Source of the DNA: Margaritifera margaritifera
Taxonomy: Eukaryota; Mollusca; Bivalvia; Unionida; Margaritiferidae
Reading direction: 5' to 3'
Assembly (NCBI GenBank): GCA_029931535.1
Contig: JAQPZY010001659.1
Coordinates: forward strand, 5,648,001-5,712,000
DNA length: 64,000 bases
The notes beneath the pieces are model-generated. The model did not search any database. It was not told the origin of the DNA and saw nothing but the letters and a program-made list of their open reading frames with translations. A program made the position numbers and the translations under genes. Of the stretch, positions 11,545-24,110 are shown in pieces; position 1 is the stretch's first letter; each line of letters begins with the position of its first letter.

Positions 11545-11690
11545 CATATTTTCTGGTGTAAAATATTACCCCAATTGTTAACACTGTAGAGCCAGATCTG
11601 TCAATGCTTAATACACAGGTAGATCTGGCCATGTTTTCGTAAAATTCACTATGCCAGAAGCTCCAACTCAAAACCACAGTATAAGATATG
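11545..11690. mobile_element. Possible very decayed two-hairpin MITE copy
   Basis: Only the central palindrome CCAGATCTG...AGATCTGG (11590-11628) and weak ends (ACCATATTTTCTGGTGTAAA) resemble the family. Confidence 0.25.
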
Positions 11691-11994
11691 ATACTTTGGG
11701 TGCACCTATGTCTGGAAATTTGGCAGTTTGGCTGAGAGATCCATTTTTTTAAAAATCTGAAAGGTTCATGATGATATAGACTGTCAAAGTTTTAGGACTT
11801 TGATCTTGAGTTTCTCACTCGAAAAGTTTCAAGAATATAGGACGTGAACTGGAAATCACCAAACTTCTGAGTTTAAGTTTGAGCTTGAGATTTTGTGTCA
11901 GCCAATCACAAATGATGTACAATTTGTAACATTGTTTTTGATCAGCTTAGAGTTAAAATTAAATTTCTTACTCAATCTGAGACCAATGTTATTT

Positions 11995-12122
11995 ATTATA
12001 TTTATAATCCCAGCAAACATCAAAGACCCCTTATCTGCCAACCTATTATGGGATGGCACCTTAAGTGGATGTGGTTTGCAGTAGGTTGTACTTTATACAT
12101 GGGTAATTACTGTATATACGTA
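11995..12122. mobile_element. Two-hairpin MITE, decayed partial copy
   Basis: Contains CCAGCAAACATCAAAGACCC, TTATCTGCC and GTGGTTTGCAGTAGG with a right end TTTATACATGGGTAATTACT, the same family as the copy ending at 7525. One of the two hairpins is missing. Confidence 0.5.
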
Positions 12123-12289
12123 ATATTATTTTCATGTGATATGGTTTGTACTGTGTAAACACGGTAGTGTAAGCTTTACATTTTATATATTTTATGTCAA
12201 TATGCAAGCTGATAATATTTATACACCCACCATAAGGTAGTGCATACTACGTTGTGATGATGTCCATCTGTTACCACTTTTTTCACTTC

Positions 12290-12960
12290 TGCATGATTAT
12301 TTAAGTTGTCCACCATCCAAAGTTACCAAACTTTGTGGATGACTTGCACTTGGGGCAAGGAAGAACCCTATCGATTTTGGGCTAAAAAGTTCAACAGTCA
12401 AGGTCCATGTGACTGGAGGAAGAAGAATGGTTTCCACATAATAATTTGAGTTCTCTACCATCTACAGTTAGAAAATTTTGTGGATAGGTTGCATGTCTGG
12501 TTAGAAAGATCTCTCTTGATTTTGGAGTCAAAGGTCAAGGTCACTGTGGCTTGAAGAAGAAAAATAGTCTCTGAATAATAACCCAGAATCTACAGTTAAC
12601 AAACTTTTTGGATAGGTTGCAATTGGAGTTAGGAAGAACCCTATTGATTTCGGGGATAAAAGGTCAAGGTCACATTAACTGGAGAGAAAAAAAATAGTTT
12701 CTGCACAATAAATTGAGTTATCCACTATCTACAATTACCAAACTTTGTGGATAGTTTGGTGGATAGTTTGCACTAGGGGTAAGGAAGAATAAATTGATTT
12801 TCGAAAATGGTTTCTGCACAATGACCTTATTCTTACATCGCAAACCTGGGCCATACTTTTTGGATGGCTTGCACATAACATGAGGAAGAAGCCTATCAAT
12901 TTTGGGGTCAAAAGTCAAGGTCACTGTGACTGAAAGAAAAATGGTTTCTGCACAAATATT
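12290..12960. repeat. Degenerate ~110-bp tandem array
   Basis: About six diverged units, each with CTACAGTTACCAAACTTTGT-like, TGGATAGGTTGCA, AGGAAGAACCCTAT, GATTTTGGGG and TCAAGGTCACTGTGACTGGA segments. Such 'ggtcaaggtcac' arrays are common in mollusc DNA to my knowledge. No open frame is conserved across units. Confidence 0.75.
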
Positions 12961-14428
12961 TCAGTTATATACAAGAGGGCTATTAAACATGGAGCAGGCA
13001 TATAATGTATCATGGACAGTACTCTTATTGCTTTAAAAAATTTTGCTGTGTAAAATTTTTGATAAAAAATAATTTGAATACATAATACATTGCTTTGCTA
13101 TCCCAGAATTATCTTCAACTATTACATACCATTATTTTTACTTTTATACAAAATTTCCCAACAATATACTGTGGTTATCATTTTTTTTATAAACTTTATA
13201 TTTGATCAGTCACATAGGAAATCACAATTACTTGTACTTTAAATTCCTAGTTTTGTAAAATTGTTTTTTACACTTTGGTATGTGTAAACATATGTTCAAT
13301 ATCAGCATGCATGTTCTCATAAACCAAAGTGAAAGAACTCAGTCAATTCAATAACATATTTAAAAAAGTAAAAACATTTAGATCCAGGTAAAATCTGATG
13401 CTTTCATGAAGCCATGAAATGAATTTTAAGTGGTAATGTCAGATTTTTATTGAAGCTGCATTCCCACACAAATAATTGTGAACTGAGATAATGGTACACA
13501 ATGATTTTTGTGACTCTTCAAAGAAGAGTAAAATAAACGATTTTGGAAAAATGTGTACCAGAAGCAATCAAATAAAAAAGGGGGTGGTTGACATTTTGGA
13601 ATCCTATACCAATCTGCTCAGTAAGTTAGCATATACATATTTCCAATATGTTTTTCTTCACACACCTGTCATGTGCTCAAGAAACCAACAAAACGGTTGA
13701 CATGGCATGTACAACTGTAAACTGCATATTGAGGGTTGGCAAAGCAATGTGGATTTTTGTTTGTCTGTTTGTTTTGAATTTTAAAACACTAACCACTGAG
13801 ACACTGTGGTTTGGCAAAGGAACGTGGACAGCACATGCTCTTCTGTTGCAGTGCTACTATCACACAATTCACCTGTTTTGACCTAATATGTGGTAATAGA
13901 CACTATCAGAAGTCAGAAAATGTATTGAACTTTTGCATATTTTAAATCTTGGACCTATGCACATAAGCTGGTCTCATTTTAAAGCTGCCGCATCACCTAG
14001 TGTAGTAAATAAAGAGAACAAACTGGACAATCTAGGTTGTTAAATATTAAGTATGTATGTATTAGCGAATAATGACATCTTAGCACAAAAGTGGCTATAT
14101 CGTGCCAATAAAACTAAAGTTCCAACAATTTTAAAATAAAGAATTGCATAGAGAACTTTAGGAAGAAAAACCCTTCCAAGTAAAGTCAACTTGAGGTATA
14201 GCAAGATAAAATATAAAAGGTAAAGATGTTCAAATTCTGTAAAAGGTTTATAAAAAAAACATAAAAGTAAAATATGTCAGATCCTTAAAACATTTGGTGA
14301 GAGCTACAATACAGATATTGGCTATACAATTGGTTGTCGGAGGGAATGCAGCTTTACAATTGGTTGTTGGAGGGAATGCAGCTTTAATTCTTCCAAACAG
14401 TTTATGCAGGACATAAGTACCAAAGGTA
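12961..14428. other. No recognisable gene
   Basis: AT-rich sequence without domain-bearing frames. A ~30-bp direct duplication (ACAATTGGTTGTYGGAGGGA, then ATGCAGCTTTA) lies at 14324-14384. Confidence 0.5.
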
Positions 14429-14723
14429 CTGTTTATACTCTCGTACTAGTCAGATCCAGCTGCAAACTATGTTGACCCAGATCTGCCATTGCATGATGCG
14501 CTGTCAGATCTGAGTCTATGCCCTTTGTTATTAGTAAACAGTAGAACAAATAACCTTGACCCTTTGTTAGTAGTAAACAGTAAAACAAATAACCTTGACC
14601 CTTTGTTAGTAGTAAACAGTAAAACAAATAACCTAGACCCTGATCTGCCTGTGCATTATGTGATGGCAGATCAGGATCTATGTTGTTTGCACTTTGACTC
14701 AGCTTATAAGTGAGTATATACTG
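14429..14723. mobile_element. Two-hairpin palindromic MITE, copy with internal minisatellite
   Basis: TA-flanked, with ends CTGTTTATACTC and GAGTATATACTG. The hairpin order is opposite to copies 1 and 2: the AGACCCAGATCTGCCATTG-type stem comes first, then the TAGACCCTGATCTGCC stem. Between the hairpins a 39-bp unit has expanded to three copies, lengthening the element to ~295 bp. Confidence 0.8.
14521..14637. repeat. 39-bp tandem repeat, 3 copies, inside the MITE
   Basis: The unit begins CCCTTTGTTAGTAGTAAACA and starts at 14521, 14560 and 14599. It occupies the spacer between the two hairpins of the host element, which in other copies is a single short linker. Confidence 0.9.
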
Positions 14724-16521
14724 TATATATGGCAAGAAGTGATATGTAGTTAAAACATCACAATTTTATTTCTTGAGGATAGCTTGAATATATAGCAGTG
14801 TTTCATATATAAATATCAACATGATGATATAATATACACAATTTATTTATTTCATCATAAAGTATGATTTTGACAAGAAATTACACTTTGATGAACATCT
14901 TTAAACAGAGACAAATTTTCTACCATAATCAGATGTTAGATTTAGATTTTTCTGTTCATATATCAGATATAGAAAGTGTCATTTTATTAAATCATGAATT
15001 TTTTTTACCTTTCTTCTCTTTCCTTTTTCAACTAAAATATAGGCAAGACATAAATATCACATTAAAAATTATGTGGATGTAGTTGTCATTGTAATTGTTG
15101 TCTTAAGCATCTACATAAATTTGTGAAGTTCTCTTGAACTGTGGGATTTTTTGTCACAAAAGCTAGAGTATTACTCGCTGCAAGTAAAGTATGTCGCAGT
15201 GATCTACTTTTTACACTTTTTAAAATTAGATTAAGTTTTTGCTTTAGCACAATATGTCTAATGTTGTACATTGATTCAGTTTGATATGTGCATTCTTTCA
15301 GAGGACTAAGATTTGCACTCTGAAAAGTAGATCACAGTGACATTCTTTTGCTTGCTTGAGTAGCTATGTTAGGTTTTTTAAATCATGCAGCTGCAAAGCA
15401 AGTGAGACAGCCACTTTAAACAAAATTCTTGTTTACATTTGTCCTAAATCATACAACAAAGTCAAAGAGCCAGTGTGAAGTGCACACAAAGGTTTAAAGG
15501 GTGATGCAGAATTTTGTGAACATTTTTCTCAAATTTTTATGCAGACTTGATGCCAGTTAAAATTTATGGAAGTTGTATTATCTTCAGTTTTTATGTGATC
15601 TTATGATATTTTTTCTGGAGAATGTTAAAACTTTTTGTAGGCAAGTCTATATTTTACATTTAGACAAACATACATGTATTTTTCTTGCATTTTTAATGAA
15701 TGGTGCTTCTAATAGCTTGCATCCAAATATTCATTGAATTTATTATTAAACATCCAGTATATCCAGTGCATTGTTAAATAATACATGTAATTGTGCCTTA
15801 ATATGGTGTCTTGTAAGAATTTCTTATGGTATATTTAATTGTTGTAAATTACATATTTTTTTTTTCTAAGCACACTGTTTCAAAAATACTGATAAAAAAA
15901 AATAATGAACAAGTTCATTAAATTAGCATGAAACACGTCCATGCAACAAACCGATGGTAGTTCTGAGTGATTTTTTCTGAATTGCCTTACATACACAAAC
16001 ACCACACACACACATATATGAGAGTAGTAGTAGTAAGCAAACAGCTTAGATCAAAGTAGTTTATTCTTGTCAGTTTCATACTATAAATCTATAAATAAAC
16101 TAATTCTATTTAGATCATATCAACATTCCTTATGTCTTTTCACTATTTTAAGTTGCAGTGTGTACAAAAAATACACAAGGATAAAATAAACATCAGTTAC
16201 AGCAGATTAAATCAAACACATATTGTTGCAGATTAAATGAAAGAAATACTTTTTTTCTCAAGTCCTCTAAGGAGGGAAATAAATGGCTTGTCGGCTATGT
16301 TCAAAGTTTATTGTATTCGCCTGAGGGTGACAAGCTAATATAATTGCTATATTGCTCCATCTAATGAAAATAATAAAGCTCTATTTAAAAAGCAGCATCC
16401 TTCATTCCTGTAATTTAATCTTGAGAAATGCATTCATTCATTTTTTTCCTTTTTTTTAGTGATTAATATAATAATTATTATGTTCTAGATGAAGATTAAA
16501 ATTCTGGTGGAGTTTAGAGCC
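14724..16521. other. No recognisable gene
   Basis: AT-rich non-coding sequence. A block near 15161-15215 (CTCGCTGCAAGTAAAGTATG...GATCTACTTTTTACACT) shows weak inverted similarity to 15318-15342 (CTGAAAAGTAGATCACAGTG). No gene was seen. Confidence 0.5.
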
Positions 16522-16634
16522 ACTTTACTGAAAAGTGACTTACCACAGTTTACTGAAAAGTGACTGACCACAATTTACTGAAAAGTGACTGACCACAGTT
16601 TACTGAAAAGTGACTTACCACAGTTTACTGAAAC
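16522..16634. repeat. 25-bp tandem repeat, ~4.5 copies
   Basis: Unit CAGTTTACTGAAAAGTGACT followed by KACCA, repeated head-to-tail with single-base differences. Confidence 0.9.
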
Positions 16635-16667
16635 TACATAAGCAAAAGCATAAAATAATTTTTTTAT

Positions 16668-16838
16668 CTCTACTGGTCATAGACCATAAGAGTTATGGGA
16701 TGGCCTTTTGTCCGTCATCCATCTCTCTGTTGGCACAAGTTTGTTATCACTACTCCTACTAAACTACACACATTCATCACAAGGTCTGTTTGGTCCTAAA
16801 TGAAAATGGTGCTGCTCAGATATCCGATATGGTCACCA
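16668..16838 (-). repeat. Dispersed repeat fragment, inverse of the 48-49 kb family
   Basis: Contains ACTGGTCATAGACCATAAGA, GATGGCCTTTTGTCCGTCATC and TTTGGTCCTAAATGAAAATGG, which are the reverse complements of motifs ending the arrays at 49.3 and 54.6 kb (ACCAACTAGAC..., ATGGACAGAC..., CTGGTCTATAACCAGTAG). Confidence 0.6.
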
Positions 16839-17311
16839 AACAGCTTGATTTCATGTGTACAATTATTTAAAATCCTCGCCCCCCCCCCAGAACACGGACT
16901 GCTCCATTATGTAAGAAACTTCATAGTCACCTAAATTCCCTTCTTAGTTTACTCAAATTTGATATTTCACAATAATGTGCTTCTTAATAACAGTAAGTAT
17001 TAAAAAAATACTATTAGGTTACACTTACATTCCGATATTCAGTAGTATTTTTGTGTTTATACATACTCATGAAAAACTAGGAAATCTGAGTGCAGGCAGC
17101 CACGGGAGATATAGGAGCATAGTGGATCATTGGCCGTGGCTTGTGACGACATGGTCAAGCCACTTAGAAATTTCCACTAGCCCGACCATTAATTTCACTT
17201 GTCCCGGACATAGGGCTATGTAATTTTCTCATCCCTAGAAAGCCCTTTATGCCAGGATGTTTTCTGTCAAAATTTATCAAATTCTGTTGAGCAGCTTTTA
17301 GAGATAAAGTA

Positions 17312-18668
17312 CTGTAGTATCATTTATTTTCGTGGGGCTCAATTTTAGTGGTTTTGTAAAAAAATACATTTTCGTGGGTACTTAAATTCGTGGTTTTGCC
17401 TGTCAAAGTTTGCATATTACTAAGTGTTTTAAGTTCATGGTTTAACCTCTACAAATACCCAAAATAAAGAATACAAAAGAATAAAACTCTGCCGACGCAA
17501 ACGGCTGTCACTTGAATGTTTATACTTTCACATGTATGAGCACAGATCAAAAACCTGACAAGTTCAATACTGACACCGTGTTTTTGTCCAAGTGAATAAC
17601 ATCAATGGAAGCCAACACAGCTGGAATTGTTTAATTCTGTAATTTGGGGGTTATTTACCTGACAAGCATTTGTGTGTACATTGAGACTTGATTGACATGA
17701 TGTTGATACAGTGGCTTTGTCCGAAAATCAGTGAAGTGTGAGCTTTAATACTCTGCTGCAATTAGTGTATATACGTAGTGTTTCATTAATAATAGTGCTT
17801 CAAGCAATAGTTCTAGTATTTTACAGGCTTGTTGTTCTTTTGGATTAAAAATGCATGGATAAAATGAAATGTGGTTTCAGGAGGATTTAAATTGTGTACA
17901 TTGAGACTTGATTGACACGATGTTGATGCAGTGGCTTTGTCCGAAAATCTGTTAAGTGTGAGCTTTAATACTCTGCTGTAATTAGTGTATATATGTAGTG
18001 TTTCATTAATAATAGTGCTTACAGACGTACATGACGAGATTCGTCGCACACGTCTATAATTCAAATTCAGGATAATAGTGCTTCAAGCAATAGTTCTAGT
18101 ATTTTACAGGCTTGTTGTACTTATGGAATAAAAATGCATCGATAAAATGAAATATGGTTTCAGGAGGATTTAAATTGTTTAACAACAGTTGTACTCGAGT
18201 GAAGGATTGATTTGAACAAGTATTTAATTTAATGTTCATATACTGTTATTTTTTATTATTCTTTCTTTCATTTTCAACATTACTAGTGTTTGAATACCTT
18301 ATGCTTTTTCTCGTTTCTCTCTATCCTAACCTATCTCGCATATCGATTTAAGGCAGTGAGTGGAAATTAAAGCTATCGGATATCTTATCGACACGTGTGC
18401 ATTGAAACAATATAAAATGCTTTATAATTCTTTTTTAAAGGTTTAAAATAAAACAAACACGTGTAAAAGCTAATATTTTATTTCCAAATTACAGTATTGA
18501 AATTGATTATGAAATACAAGTAGGTTCCTTAATCTCTAGGAACGACACACAGTAAGTAAATGTGCGGGGGGGGGGGGGGGCCACCATCATCATACGTGGC
18601 TAATTTTTCGTTGGGTAACAACGAAAACCACGAAAATTTGTCCCTCAGGAAAATTGATGATACTACAG
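17312..18668. mobile_element. TA-flanked TIR element (CTGTAGTATCAT ends), ~1.36 kb
   Basis: Perfect 12-bp terminal inverted repeats CTGTAGTATCAT (17312-17323) and ATGATACTACAG (18657-18668), each followed outward by TA. Subterminal regions are also complementary: TTCGTGGTTTTGCC on the left against GAAAACCACGAA on the right. The interior holds a 220-bp tandem duplication and a G-tract but no recognisable transposase. It is probably a non-autonomous Tc1/mariner-like element. Confidence 0.65.
17673..18176. repeat. 220-bp tandem duplication with a 51-bp insertion in the second copy
   Basis: Copy 1 is 17673-17892 and copy 2 is 17893-18176. They are near-identical (TGTACATTGAGACTTGATTG, CTTTAATACTCTGCTG, CAAGCAATAGTTCTAG) except that copy 2 has 63 extra bases: a 51-bp insert (18021-18071) plus a second ATAATAGTGCTT. 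Confidence 0.85.
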
Positions 18669-19758
18669 TAACCAAATTCATAATTAAGAATATTTTACTT
18701 TTCAAAAGAATGTACATAATGTATTATATTTAGTTTCTATAGCCTCGGACGCATTAACCATTTAATTAAGGGAGGGAGGGATGGAATATTACTTCAAGAT
18801 ATATGTAAGTTCTTAACTATATTTAAATTAAAATCTTTTTATAAGGGTTATGACTTGTGACCCCCTACATTTGCTGTAAAACGGCTTTGACCCAGTTGTG
18901 AAGTTTATTTTCGTAACCAATAATGTTACAGTTCCAATATATCATGCAATTAAGGGATTCTGATGTGGTCCATTTTGGCCCTTACAGTCCTTCTTTTTGT
19001 ACATTCTGACCAAGTGAACTTTTTTTGTGCCCCCCCCCCCCCGACTTTTGCACTTCATCTGGCGTTAGTCCAACACAGAGTATTAAAACAACAGAAAAAT
19101 CTTGTACCGTAGCTCCAACATAGTCTGTATGGGCATAATATTCGATTTAAAGACTTGTCGAGAAAAAAAAATGCAAACAAACAAACTTTGATTTTAATAA
19201 GTTAGACTTAAAAATGCCTTATTTCCAGGCTGTCCCAGCATATGATTTTTCTCTAAAGATGTCAAGAAATACTACCGATGAAGTGGTTCATCATATTTTG
19301 CACCATAATTCTATAGACAGAAATCTTGCAATATACAACATGCACACAAATCTTGTAAAAAATATATAATTTGTGTTCACTACTAATTGTTGTAGAGCGA
19401 GAGTCTATGATGCAGAAGACAAAATAGCAAGTACTATAAGTGCAAATTTCCGGCAATTTGGCAAAACAATGCTCAAAATTCAGGAGGATGAGTTTTGTGC
19501 AAACTTATTATAATTTTGTCGAATTCAGGTGAAACAGACGTGCCACAAGGATTCGAAGTTGGCTTTCTCTAACATGGCGTTACTTTCAAGTCGGTGACGT
19601 CAGGTATTCATAATATTTATTTTCTGCACTTGATGTTCGAAAAAATATGCACATGTATGTTAATTTTCCCATCAATAGGAACGCAATCAGAAAGTTTGTA
19701 TTTTCTTTGTTATATTTAATTTTTTATATATTTTATTGGGAATACGACTACGTTTTGG
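18669..19758. other. No recognisable gene
   Basis: AT-rich sequence with a C-tract at 19029-19042. No conserved frame or exon was seen. Confidence 0.5.
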
Positions 19759-19808
19759 TATGTATGTATGTATGTATGTATGTATGTATGTATGTATGTA
19801 TGTATGTA
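19759..19808. repeat. (TATG)n microsatellite
   Basis: About 12 uninterrupted TATG units. Confidence 0.95.
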
Positions 19809-22447
19809 GAAAAATAATTCCTATAAACCTTCTAGAGTATATACCAAGATATTTTAATTGTTTCAATTTTCATAACCAAACACTATTTGTGCACTCATTT
19901 GATTTTATACTTTTTGATTGTTTTATGTTCATTAAATCGTTTTTTGTATTTTACCATATATTTAGAACAAAGTTCGCTGATAGTAAAATATTCTCCAATT
20001 CAACAAGAACAATAAGAGACTCTTGAGTTGCCGATGAACATCATAAGGGTTTATTAACAAAAGCTGTTATTGTACCCTATATTTTGTTGTTCCTACATGT
20101 ATGATCCCCATTTCTCAAATAACCCCATGCCTTTTACCAGGTAAACACTGACCACCCTCTAAGTTCTTTAGTATTTTCACCAACTGAACTTTGACATTGC
20201 TAACGACACGACAAAATAAGATTTTATACGTTTATAAAACCGTTCGTCTTTCATGTGTGTGTTTGTGTGTGCGTGTGAGATAGAGAGAGAGAGAGCGAGA
20301 GGGGGGAGTGTAACCATGAAATCAATAAGAATTCAGCATGGTAACCTAATATTTTAATAATGGACACACATGATGCAACTAATTAATAACTGAAATTAGA
20401 ATTGCACGTCTTTATTAAACTTCTATATGCGTGTAAGATAATTCGAAAACATAAGCACGCACCATTTATACATATAATGATTTCTCGTTTCAGCTTCACC
20501 AAAATTAGTAGTAAAATTTTTTTTTTAGCTACTCTTTCACCACACAAGGTCACAAATAAATACATTTCACGTGAACTGATTTTTATCGCGCGCGCGCACA
20601 CACACACACGCACACACACACACACACTTTTGATAACATAGAGGGTGCGACTTGTAAGAGATGTATATTTGGAAAGAAATATAAATATTTGCATGTATAA
20701 TGTACAAGTGCTGAATAACTTAAAATCTTGTGCAACATTAATTGTGTAAGCAATTTAAACATTAATTCCTTAAATAACTTATTAAATACAGTTATTAAAA
20801 TGGCTAAATAATTCACCCATCTAAACTTCAATTACAAAACAACTTCAACACATGAAGTAATGAAATTCTTTATATCCATTTGTGAGGAAATAACCATCTT
20901 AATGGACGACATGAATAATTAAAGAGTAAGAGATACAAAATTACGTTTGTAATGAGTTGAATGGATATTTACATTAATTATTTAAGAAAATAATAATAAT
21001 AGAAACATATGCAATGGCTCGCTATCGCAAATCCCCAGCGTTTTTCACTGCATATTCTTACCCCACCCCACCCTACCACACCCCTTTCAATCACACCCAG
21101 TCCTCACAGAAGTGACTCGGGGATCATACTGCAAAATCTGTCACATGTATGATACGTTTTTTTCGCTTTGCTTGCATATATATTAAGTTTGGTGACAACG
21201 TTTGAAAATGTCCTCGTAATTTAAATTTGTGTACATTTGTCCTTTTACCCCCTCCCAGGGACACCGGGTGCAGAAGCCAATAATGACCATCCGTTTTGAA
21301 AATGTCCACCACAGGGACAATACTAAAGCTACCATGTCTCACCGTGGCAAAACGTGACTTTTTAATGCATGTTTGGCGCCACACCCACACCCACATCCCA
21401 GACCACATCCCACACCAAACCCATTAAGTATAGTATGTGACCTACTCCTAGAAATGCATATCAAAAGCTTCGATATATTTTTCAAAATTTCACTGTAAGT
21501 GTGATTTGTGTTTATATAACCTTTGATCATGTAATGGTCTGTGATTGTAATGAACCCTAAAGGGATGGTCAATAATGAATCACACTTGAATAGGATTTAA
21601 CGTGTGCTTTATTCGGACTCCACACTACAACTAACAGTCACTGAAACTCCTGCATGCAACTCCAGATGAAGGCGTGGCTAAGTACGATTGGTATTGCCAC
21701 TGACCACTATACACCCAGGTGACAGATCCAAAACTTATATCCCTCTCGCAGATGGTCACCACATGGGGAAATTGTGTTTGGTGAATTTACACTTAAGAGG
21801 ATTAGGAATAGTAGCGGATACAGACACATGGACAGACTGACGAATGGTGTCACAATTTCCCCGAGGCTAATAAACAAAAAGCGTAGGGATAAATAATATA
21901 AAGTGTTTCGCAGAACAATCGGTCTTGCCTGTTAACAGCGCTATAACTCGTACAACAGTAAACTCATTCTTAACCAAGCTGATGCCGCAACCGTGCTGCG
22001 TTATCAGCAGGGTAGTAATGTTCCCATGTCTTGGCATCTGCTAGCGCAGGTGAGAAAATACAGGTATAAATTACTTGGACGACAATTTAGACGTGAAATT
22101 AGACCTAACTTCAGGACGTAAGAAATTTGTCTCTCTTTTTCTCTCTTTCTCTCACCGTCAAAAACAACAAACACAACAGCACATTGCTGTATATATAGTC
22201 AAAAAGCACCGTACTATTATTATTATGTTCATTTCTTTACTATGAAAAATTAGTAAAGAAATTATTTACTTTCACTTTTAGATTATTTTTACTCTTTTTC
22301 GAGTTTATATTATTTCAACAAGATTTATGTTTTAAGACAAAAACTGAAAAGGAATAAATTAAGAATCGCCATGTCGTTTGAGATATGTTGCTAAAGAATA
22401 CTTTCAGAGAGAAGAAAAGCGAAAACTGTGTATCAGGCGAATCAGGG
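19809..22447. other. No recognisable gene; scattered simple repeats
   Basis: Holds a GA tract near 20280-20300, a CA/CG alternating tract at 20587-20630, and a 12-bp perfect inverted repeat GGGGAAATTGTG (about 21774) / CACAATTTCCCC (about 21850). No coding segment could be supported. Confidence 0.5.
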
Positions 22448-22534
22448 AAATGACCATTGAAGTGGGGCGAAATGACCATTAAAGTGGGGCGAAATGTCTT
22501 GGGCCGAAACGTCCATGGGGCGAAACGTCTCGGT
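22448..22534. repeat. Short GC-richer tandem repeat (GGGGCGAAAYGTC-type)
   Basis: Four to five units of ~20-26 bp, such as AATGACCATTGAAGTGGGGC and CGTCCATGGGGCGAAACGTC. It makes a spurious open frame. Confidence 0.75.
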
Positions 22535-22798
22535 ACCTATCAGGCATGCGCAACGTATGGCACGCGACCTGGTTTTATCCGGTTACATTTACATTATACG
22601 GGTACATTTAAAAATCGTTATAAGGCCCGCGCCCTGGAGGATGTTGCAGATGCCTGCTGTATATTTTATTTCATTTGATATATACTTTGCAAAAAGATGA
22701 CTTTGAATTAGAATTTAAAAAAGAACAATAATACAAATCTTTCGGTGGGACCCGAACAACTGCCAGGCGAAAAACAATTACTTGATAGTTAGTGTTTT

Positions 22799-22914
22799 GC
22801 GGTTACAGCCATAGATCTCTTATACAAAAAAATTGCGGTTACAGTTATGGATATGTGACACAAACAAATTGCGGTTACAGCCATGTATCTCTTAATCTCT
22901 TACACAAGCAACGG
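22799..22914. repeat. ~42-bp tandem repeat, 3 copies
   Basis: TTGCGGTTACAGCCATRGAT-type units recur at 22799, 22834 and 22871. Confidence 0.7.
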
Positions 22915-23219
22915 TCAGTGACGGATTTATGATTTTTCCACACCTAGACGCTAACAGAATGCATCAATCCCCCCAGCCCAAAACAAAGCCATAAAACGAG
23001 AGCCTTTGAATACCGCGCCTTTATATAATGACAAAATTTAACTAGAATCCCTCCCCCTTTTTTCTGTTTTTTTTTTTTAATATACAAAATAAATACATTT
23101 TTAACAAAGCTAAATTTCATACTTTAAAATCTGCCGCCCCCTGAATTTTGCCGCCCTAAACATCTGCCTGATGGGAAATTCGCCACTGACAAGGGTGTTT
23201 AAAACGTCGTGTATTCTCA

Positions 23220-23531
23220 GTGTATTCTCGTGGTAACAAGAATAGTACGACATGCGTACAGCAAAGTGTACTCGTGGTGAAAGTGAGAGTACGACTTGCA
23301 TAGTGTTAAGTGTACTCATGGTAACATGGAGAGTGCGACTTGCGTACAGTAAAGTGTACTCTCGTGGTAACATGGAGAGTACGACTTGCGTACAGTAAAG
23401 TGTACTCTCGTGGTAACATGGAGAGTACGACTTGCGTACAGTAAAGTGCACTCTCATGGTAACATGGAGAGTACGACTTGCGTACAGTAAAGTGTACTCT
23501 CGCGGTAACAGGAAGAGTACGACTTTCGTAT
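23220..23531. repeat. 46-bp minisatellite, ~7 copies
   Basis: Unit CGTGGTAACATGGAGAGTAC, then GACTTGCGTACAGTAAAGTG, then TACTCT. Central copies are almost identical and edge copies are degenerate. The unit length is not a multiple of three, so the 147-codon open frame across it on the - strand cycles through frames and is not evidence of a gene. Confidence 0.9.
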
Positions 23532-23611
23532 ATGAATAACTTCCTCTTTTCATCTAATTTTTAATGTACAATTCTTTAAATTGATAAATCGTTTTATTTT
23601 CCTTGATTCCA

Positions 23612-24110
23612 GCTAACCAGTTTATACAAACAAACACGACTGGAAAGTGTGAAGAAAACTGATTTGATATTTATGACTGAATCGCAGTGAGTTCCGGGAG
23701 TGAATTCGCCTTGATGAATCATATATTTTTTCATGACGTCAGACAACCAATTTATACAAAACATTCAGTAAACTGATTTGATATTTATGACTGTCTAGCG
23801 CAGTGAGTTCCGGGGGTGAATTCGTCTTGATAGATCGTTATATTTTTCATAATATCAGACAACCAATTTATACAAAACATTCAGAAAACGGATTTTATAT
23901 TTATGACTGTCTAGCGCAGTGAGTTCCGGGAGTGAATTCGTCTTGATAGATTGTTATATTTTTCATAACGTCAGACAACCAATTTATACAAAACATTCAA
24001 CCTTATTTTAAAACGAAACTAAAAAAAAACGACTGGAAAGTTTGCAGATAACTGATTTGACATGTACGCTTGTATCGAGCAGTGAGTTCTGGTAGTGACT
24101 CCTGGCGATT
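23612..24110. repeat. ~117-bp tandem repeat, 4-5 copies
   Basis: Each unit carries ACCAATTTATACAAAACATT, ATTTATGACTGTCTAGCGCA, GTGAGTTCCGGGAGTGAATT and CGTCTTGATAGATCGTTATA. Units start at roughly 23616, 23747, 23863 and 23980, with a degenerate end unit near 24040. Confidence 0.85.

Noticed and set aside
21774..21861. 12-bp perfect inverted repeat GGGGAAATTGTG / CACAATTTCCCC
   Set aside because: Arms are short and ~65 bp apart, with no target duplication. Expected occasionally by chance, so not promoted to a finding.
23110..23553. 147-codon open frame on the - strand with repeated Tyr/Ser/Arg motifs
   Set aside because: It is produced by the 46-bp minisatellite read in rotating frames. There is no known domain, and no splice or start context beyond chance.
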